The position numbers and the translations under genes were made by a program. A DNA stretch of 64,000 bases, taken from the NCBI GenBank assembly GCA_963693305.1, contig OY855908.1:29150305-29214304 (forward strand). Direction: 5' to 3'. The stretch comes from Meandrina meandrites. Its lineage: Eukaryota; Cnidaria; Anthozoa; Scleractinia; Meandrinidae. This document shows, piece after piece, positions 58,621 to 64,000 of the stretch (position 1 is its first letter; each line of letters begins with the position of its first letter). The notes under the pieces were generated by a model. It ran no database searches. It worked only from the letters and a program-made list of their open reading frames with translations, and was not told the DNA's origin.

Positions 58621-59940
58621 CCAACAGTGGTATAATTTGCTTGTTATATGCAAATTACTTCTATCATCAATAGCCTTTCATACTGTAAATACATGTATAA
58701 ACCATGTATTTTCAATTTGACTTTTTATAATTATTGCGATATAGTCCAATTTAACTTTTTACCTTTACTACTTTAGCTTTTTACTTTTGTGACAACAGGT
58801 TATTAGGCCTGGGACGCACCGAGGGAAAACTGTAATTTCGGGGAAACTCACTGGCTGCGGGAAGTTCGGAGTCTATTACAACAAACAAAGTCTTCGGAGG
58901 TCAATAAAACAGTAGACAGAAGTTGGTTCCAACGTAGACTTTAATCTGTAGCCAAATAATACTTTGCAGTACAACTCTATTGAAGAGTAACAAACATAAC
59001 CAAAAAAGCATATTTACAAGGATTGAACAAACATTTCTAAATCTTTATTGTAACAACAAGCTAGTGCAGGTTACAGTTACACTTCAACGCTAATTACAGT
59101 TATGATCCACGTTGGCTTTTCTCGTTTTCTATCTATTCTGCTCTCATACTGCTGATACAAGGATTGAACAAACATTTCTACAACTTCCTCCGAACTAAGA
59201 ACGACAAAAATTAAAGTACCTGAATCTAAACATGAAACCAACTGATCAAAAAAACCGTTGGCAAATTATATCTCTTATCGTACTAATTTCTCGCGATTAC
59301 TAAAAGTCACCTTAGAATGACATTCTAAAACATTCAGACACTGTTCGGTCCTAAAACTTTAAACAATGATTTTTTTAACATGATTTTTTTTACATTACGC
59401 TATTGGCCTTATTTGAAAATGACGCAAAGGGATCACGTTACGAGGGAACCCTTCGCTATTCGAAATATATGATATACGGATCTTAATGACCTCGACGATT
59501 CTTGAACTAAACAACGGGCTACGAACTGGAATCTCCTATTATGGGCTATCCTCGCCCTTCATCAAGCAAAACTAAAAACAATTGAAAAACTAATAATAAC
59601 AGAAATTAGAATGTCATTTAAATTCACTAAGGGTAAACAAATTCAAAAGTAAAATCTCATCGTATTGACAAAGAGAAACTACGTACGTACGTCGGGTATT
59701 ATTAATAGACGGCAAAATCTGTTTCGGACAATAGACAATGATCTCTCGCCCCATCCTCTTCTTGGTTCAGGTAAGTTATCGTACCACACTTTTTCAATTA
59801 ACTGATGAGATCCGACTCTTGTCGATGTCCTTTACTGATATATTTTTAAGTATTTTAAAGTCCACTAACTTTACTATGACACAATCGATTATTTTGAAAC
59901 ATTGAATGCCCGGTAATTCTTTCTTAGAAGACTTTTGAAC
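58621..59940 (-). repeat. Distal 3' flank of FReD unit 4
   Basis: Counterpart of 20965-22280, joined directly to the upstream module of gene 3. This junction marks the duplication breakpoint between units 3 and 4. Confidence 0.6.
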
Positions 59941-59983
59941 CATTACTTAATTAGCTAGCTTAGTTACTAACTTCGTTACTTAT

Positions 59984-59984
59984 G

Positions 59985-60025
<41 letters not shown>

Positions 60026-60067
60026 CTAGTTAGTTAGTTAGCTAGCTAGCTAGCTAGCTAGTTAGTA

Positions 60068-60118
<51 letters not shown>

Positions 60119-60228
60119 AAGTTAGTAAGTTAGTAAGTTAGTAAGTTAGTTAGTTAGTTAGTTTGTTTGTTTGTTTGTTTGTTAGTTATTAGTTAGTTGT
60201 TCACGAACTTACTTACTTACTAACTTAC
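59984..60228. repeat. (TTAG)n microsatellite with variant runs
   Basis: A long GTTA/TTAG tract with interspersed GCTA, GTAA and TTTG units, in the same seed sequence as the arrays at 22332 and 47653. Confidence 0.95.
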
Positions 60229-60591
60229 TATTATACGAACAAGTATATACCACAATGGATCGCAATCTTAGAACGAGGAACACGCCACATCGCTTTTCAT
60301 TACTAACTTTTACGCTATAACATTCAACAGTTTCGATAAGCGAAGATATTGAAAAGTCAAACAGTTTTGATTGGATCCAGTACTGATTACAACTATTCCC
60401 TCCTTTTCCATAAATCAAAGGGTAATCGACTAGCTTAATACATTAAAAAAGAGATTGAATGGAATACTACAAGGATAACTAAAGGAATCTAAAATAAAAT
60501 CTAACAAACTCTATTGCCAAATTGATGCGAACAGGTTTATGATAGATTAATTAAAATAATTTGAAGAGAGACTAACGTGAGTACAGCGAGG

Positions 60592-60687
60592 TAGCCTGGG
60601 TACCAATCGTCTTCTGTTCAAGATCTTGAGGGAGAGGCGCGTGAAAGCTCGCGCTCCCAGAAGGAAAAAGGACTGGTACCCAGGCTA
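60592..60687. mobile_element. MITE-like element, ends TAGCCTGGGTACC (copy 3)
   Basis: 96 bp, ending TGGTACCCAGGCTA. Contains the internal segment missing from unit 1. Confidence 0.65.
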
Positions 60688-60873
60688 TTACCTGAGTAAA
60701 GTTATCAACAATGGCTAATATGAGAATTTCAACTGTTATTTTTTAAAGGATCAATGATACAAAAAAATGAGGTTCCCGGTTAGAATTACAATTTGGTAAT
60801 CTCAAATTTAAAATGGAAACTGAAGTTAAAAAATCTACAATCACAACAACTCCATTTCTTGTCACTCAATTAA

Positions 60874-61504
60874 GGGGGGTGACTCTTAACTACCAATTTG
60901 TTTCTAAGGCAGGTTTCTAATTGTCATATTTTGGAAATCAGACCTCATATGAATAAGCTTTTTGCATGAGTTTGTTCTATTGAAGTTTCCTCCAAAAGTT
61001 TCAAGTCACGGCCATATTTAATGCATCACGTGACCAGAATAGAAAAAACCCTAAAACTCAAACGGCAGATAGATTTTAAAACTTAAATTAACATTAATAG
61101 TTAAAGAACGTCCACATGCGTAATGTGACGTATCGTTTTTGTGAAATTCGCATTATTATAAGAGTTATGGCGCAATAAACTTTCATCAGTCGCGTTTCCT
61201 CTTTTCGTGTAAACGGTAAAAGCATACGTCAGATTATAAAGACGGCGACGTTATCTCTGATTCGTAAAAGAAATCGGAACTTTACCTTGTTTCCTTGGAG
61301 TTTTAGGCATTTTAAATTTTAACGCGCGGTTTGGGACTGGCACTAGTTTCTCACGCGCGATGATATATTTTTCAAAGTAGGTGTACCCCCCAATAAAATT
61401 TACCATTAAGAATTACAAAAAGCTTCAAAATCGCTTGTTTCAAAAAACAGTCTTCAGCAATTCCTTAGCAACTACTCTAGATCTGTAGTTAAGAGTCTCC
61501 CCCC
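60874..61504. mobile_element. 631-bp MITE at a TTAA site
   Basis: Ends GGGGGGTGACTCTTAACTAC and its near-complement, flanked by TTAA at 60870-60873 and 61505-61508. The equivalent places in units 1 and 3 (near 23170 and 48405) run through without it. TTAA duplication suggests piggyBac-like or Kolobok-like mobilisation. No open frame of note. Confidence 0.8.
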
Positions 61505-61570
61505 TTAAATGCAAAATTAATCGTTGGTTGTGATCGACCAAATGAGTAAAGATCAGTGACATGTTGGTAT

Positions 61571-62202
61571 TTACGATGACGGCCTCAGTTTCATTTCAGA
61601 AAATTTGAGTGAAAGAGAATCTCTGAAGTGGTGCCACCTCACTCCTCGGTTATCTATTTTGTCTCCCAGGTATAGTCCGTTTAGATTGGAGAGGTGGCAA
61701 TGGTTGTACCACCAGGCGCCAGAATATTTTACAGCACAGTTTACCAGGCTCCATACGTCATTATCTCTGTCTTTTGTAGTAAATTCCATGTCATTATGCA
61801 ATTCTAACGAATCTCCCGCTGTACCTGAATATGAACCCACTTCAAGTCGATACTGCGCCTGCTCATCACAAATGTTGAACTCGCCATATTTGGCATACGC
61901 CTTACCTCCGTTCCAGTCCTCCAGCTCCACCCGTAGAGAGCTCGGTCTAGAGGCCGTCAGTCGGTGGATCTTGTCGTTTCCTAGCCAGAACTCAGCTGTC
62001 AGCTGACCAAAGCCTGCTTTGTAGTCTTTCCATCCCCGATAGAAGTCTACCGAGCCATCTTGTCTTCGTTGAAAGACAGTCCAGCCTCCACCGTCAGTGC
62101 GCATGTCACAGTAGACAGTAAAGTTTCCTCTACCGTCTGGGTTGACAGAGTACAATCCACTTTGAGTGTGGCCTGATTTTAACAGATCTGAACAATCGTG
62201 TC
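61571..62202 (-). CDS. PAN-EGF-fibrinogen-domain gene 4, FReD exon only (5' part beyond window)
   Basis: 632-nt terminal exon after a TTTCAG acceptor, [16 protein letters not shown] to LRPSS and a TAA stop (the other genes use TAG). The frame is intact. The variable face reads DVWSLVNCAVKYSG, NHCHLSNLNGLYLG and VRWHHFRDSLSLKF. A Ser-to-Cys change gives FNICDEQ, an extra cysteine outside the two conserved pairs. Phase and sequence suggest the same EGF exon upstream, more than 1.8 kb away. The last 22 residues closely resemble the CniFL locus 1 copy (HFRDSLSLKF). Confidence 0.8.
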
Positions 62203-64000
62203 CTGAAATAAAGCAGAAAACTCTCATGACATAAACTACTGAAATACTAAAATTGTTAATTAATGGTTTGCCTTTTCTCTCACTATCCTTGAAGTGTGAG
62301 TGCGTACTTCCCTTCTTGATATGACTGGTTATTCATTGTAATTTTGGTAAATTCTCTCCTATTAGCGATTTTTGTAAAATCTCAAAAACGTCTCACAGGA
62401 TTTCTTTGAAACTTTCACAACACATGCCTGAGAATGCAAAAGATAAATTTCAAGGTTTTATCAGTATCGATTGATTGTAACACGACCAAATTTATCGATC
62501 AAGAAGGCGTTTGAACTGACAAGTTGCATTACTAATTAGCTGTTTTCAAATTTATCCAAACATATTCAAATCAATGTGTACTGTTTTTCCTCCCCGAAAA
62601 GTGCAGATCAATTTTTATCCCAATGAAAAATACCCTAATTTTTAAATGTACGAAAAAGCGTGATATATTTTAAATTGCTGTTGTGTTCTCCCAGAAGCTT
62701 AAAATTTTATTGCTACATTAAATAATCCAACTGTCGGGATCGCGATACAGAAAATCAACAAAGCTTTCACGGCGACGAAAGGTAAGTAGTTAAATACAGA
62801 ATTTGGCGTTATTTGGAAGTATTTTCATCAAGGCAGTGTCTCCATTTATCATTATTATGCAAAAAGGCATGGTTCGAAACATATTTGCGATTAATTCGAG
62901 ATCAAGCATACATAATTTTTTATTTTTGTTATATTTGATGCGTATATTACACCATAGTTTCAGATACTCAGATACTCTTCAGTCAGGAATTCTGCTAATC
63001 GGCCAATTGAAAATGTTGGGTATGGCCCAGAAAAAACTGTATTGAGACACCTTAATATGGCAAGGTAATTTTTTTGTTATGACATCAAACAAGCTAGTCT
63101 CCTTCGCAGCCGTTGTTTGGGCTCGTCACGCGATGCTCTCTCCCCCACCAACGGCTGCTTAAACCCGAACCACATTCCTTTCCATAGTTTAGCCAATCAC
63201 AGCTTCGCTCACATTTTTTCTGAGCCAGTCGCACCAAAACTCGCCGACTTAATCAATCAAAAGTTGTATCTTATCGTGACTCTAGCGTCGGCAGCGTCAA
63301 ACAGACGGCACTCCGCCGCCTTTTGAATTTGACGCACACCAGGCATCGAATAAAACAAAGATTTACCTAAATAAAACACGCCTGATTTGAAACCTTATGT
63401 CAAAAAAAAATAATATCTAGTACAACAGGAATCTAAGCTCAAGATTTGAAGCAATATAACAGCTTTTCGGTCAACAGCAACTGTCACGTTTTTGCCGATA
63501 GGTGTCAAAGCAACTGCGGTCAAAACAAAAGGAAAGGAATGTGGTTCTGGTCTAAGCAGCCGTTGGTGGGGAGGGAACGTTGTGTGACGAGCCCAAACAA
63601 CGGCTGCGAAGGAGACTACAAACAAGCTGGCAAATTGTTAAAGCTCACTCGCAGCAATTTACATGATAATCCTAACCGTAAGATTTTACAAATGATATAT
63701 CTTAATAAAATATCTTAATAAAACGGCTTTATTCTGTCCGTCTCAACTGCCGCATAAATGTGCTAGCATCGTAACCAAATACCCATCCTGTTTAAGGCAG
63801 ATTTCACCTGATCACTAATAAAACTTGTCTGAAAAAGTTTAAAAGATTGCAGATCTTCATGATCATGATTAGCAATTAACAAAGATGGACGACTTTTGTC
63901 GAAATATTGAGAAAATCGAACAAATGATGTAATTGCAACTTGCAAAAAAACTCTCGATTTGTTTTGCATTATTTTCTAAGGAGGGATGTTTGCAGAATGC
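62203..64000 (-). other. Intron 2 of gene 4 (incomplete)
   Basis: 62460-63080 and 63628-64000 align with intron 2 of genes 1 and 3. They are separated by the transposon at 63095-63618. No EGF exon is reached before the window ends. Confidence 0.6.
63095..63618. mobile_element. 524-bp MITE with 9-bp target duplication (MULE-like)
   Basis: The ends are inverted repeats of about 85 bp beginning TAGTCTCCTTCGCAGCCG. It is flanked by CAAACAAGC at 63086-63094 and 63619-63627. Introns of genes 1 and 3 show the unoccupied sequence (near 25102 and 51757). No transposase. Confidence 0.85.

Overview
This is eukaryotic, AT-rich genomic DNA with short coding exons, GT-AG introns and very many small transposons, satellites and microsatellites. 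The gene content points to an anthozoan cnidarian, most likely a stony coral or close relative. The strongest marker is a type II membrane + collagen + immunoglobulin + fibrinogen-domain gene, the CniFL (cnidarian ficolin-like) architecture described from sea anemone and coral genomes. The assignment is an inference from sequence character; no database search was run.

All recognisable genes lie on the minus strand and belong to one expanding cluster of fibrinogen-related (FReD) lectin-like genes. Three complete genes of the same architecture, signal peptide + PAN/apple (exon 1), EGF (exon 2) and FReD (exon 3), are at 26553-23294, 35930-33174 and 53240-48526. A fourth is represented only by its FReD exon (62202-61571), its 5' exons lying beyond the right edge. 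The left edge (about 450-2560) resembles the upstream flank of another unit whose gene would lie outside the window. Two CniFL-type loci are broken. One at 11878-7988 carries frameshifts, a nonsense codon, a lost Ig cysteine, a 5'-truncated FReD exon and a SINE inside that exon. The other keeps only an intact first exon (43795-43603) and a defective FReD exon (39675-39126).

The window is built from repeated segmental-duplication units (roughly 16.8-30.4 kb, 31.3-38.3 kb, 46.1-58.6 kb, 58.6-64 kb; CniFL-type units 6.3-12.8 kb and 38.6-46.1 kb). Comparing units shows several mobile-element insertions with their empty sites: elements with 9-bp, TTAA and TA target duplications, a 157-bp element present twice, and a palindromic foldback next to two tRNA-like sequences. 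A nearly perfect palindrome of about 1 kb, made of two head-to-head 5'-truncated Penelope-like element ends with hammerhead-like motifs, sits inside intron 2 of the gene at 53240-48526.

Tandem repeats are prominent: a 44-bp satellite (4.9-6.2 kb), a 15-bp minisatellite of about 97 units (18.3-19.8 kb), and tetranucleotide arrays at the equivalent place downstream of three FReD genes, each with a different motif.

Biologically the cluster looks like a secreted recognition-lectin repertoire. Exons 1 and 2 and the first two-thirds of the FReD are nearly constant between paralogues, while replacements concentrate in the last third of the FReD, which in ficolins and tachylectins forms the calcium-dependent ligand pocket.
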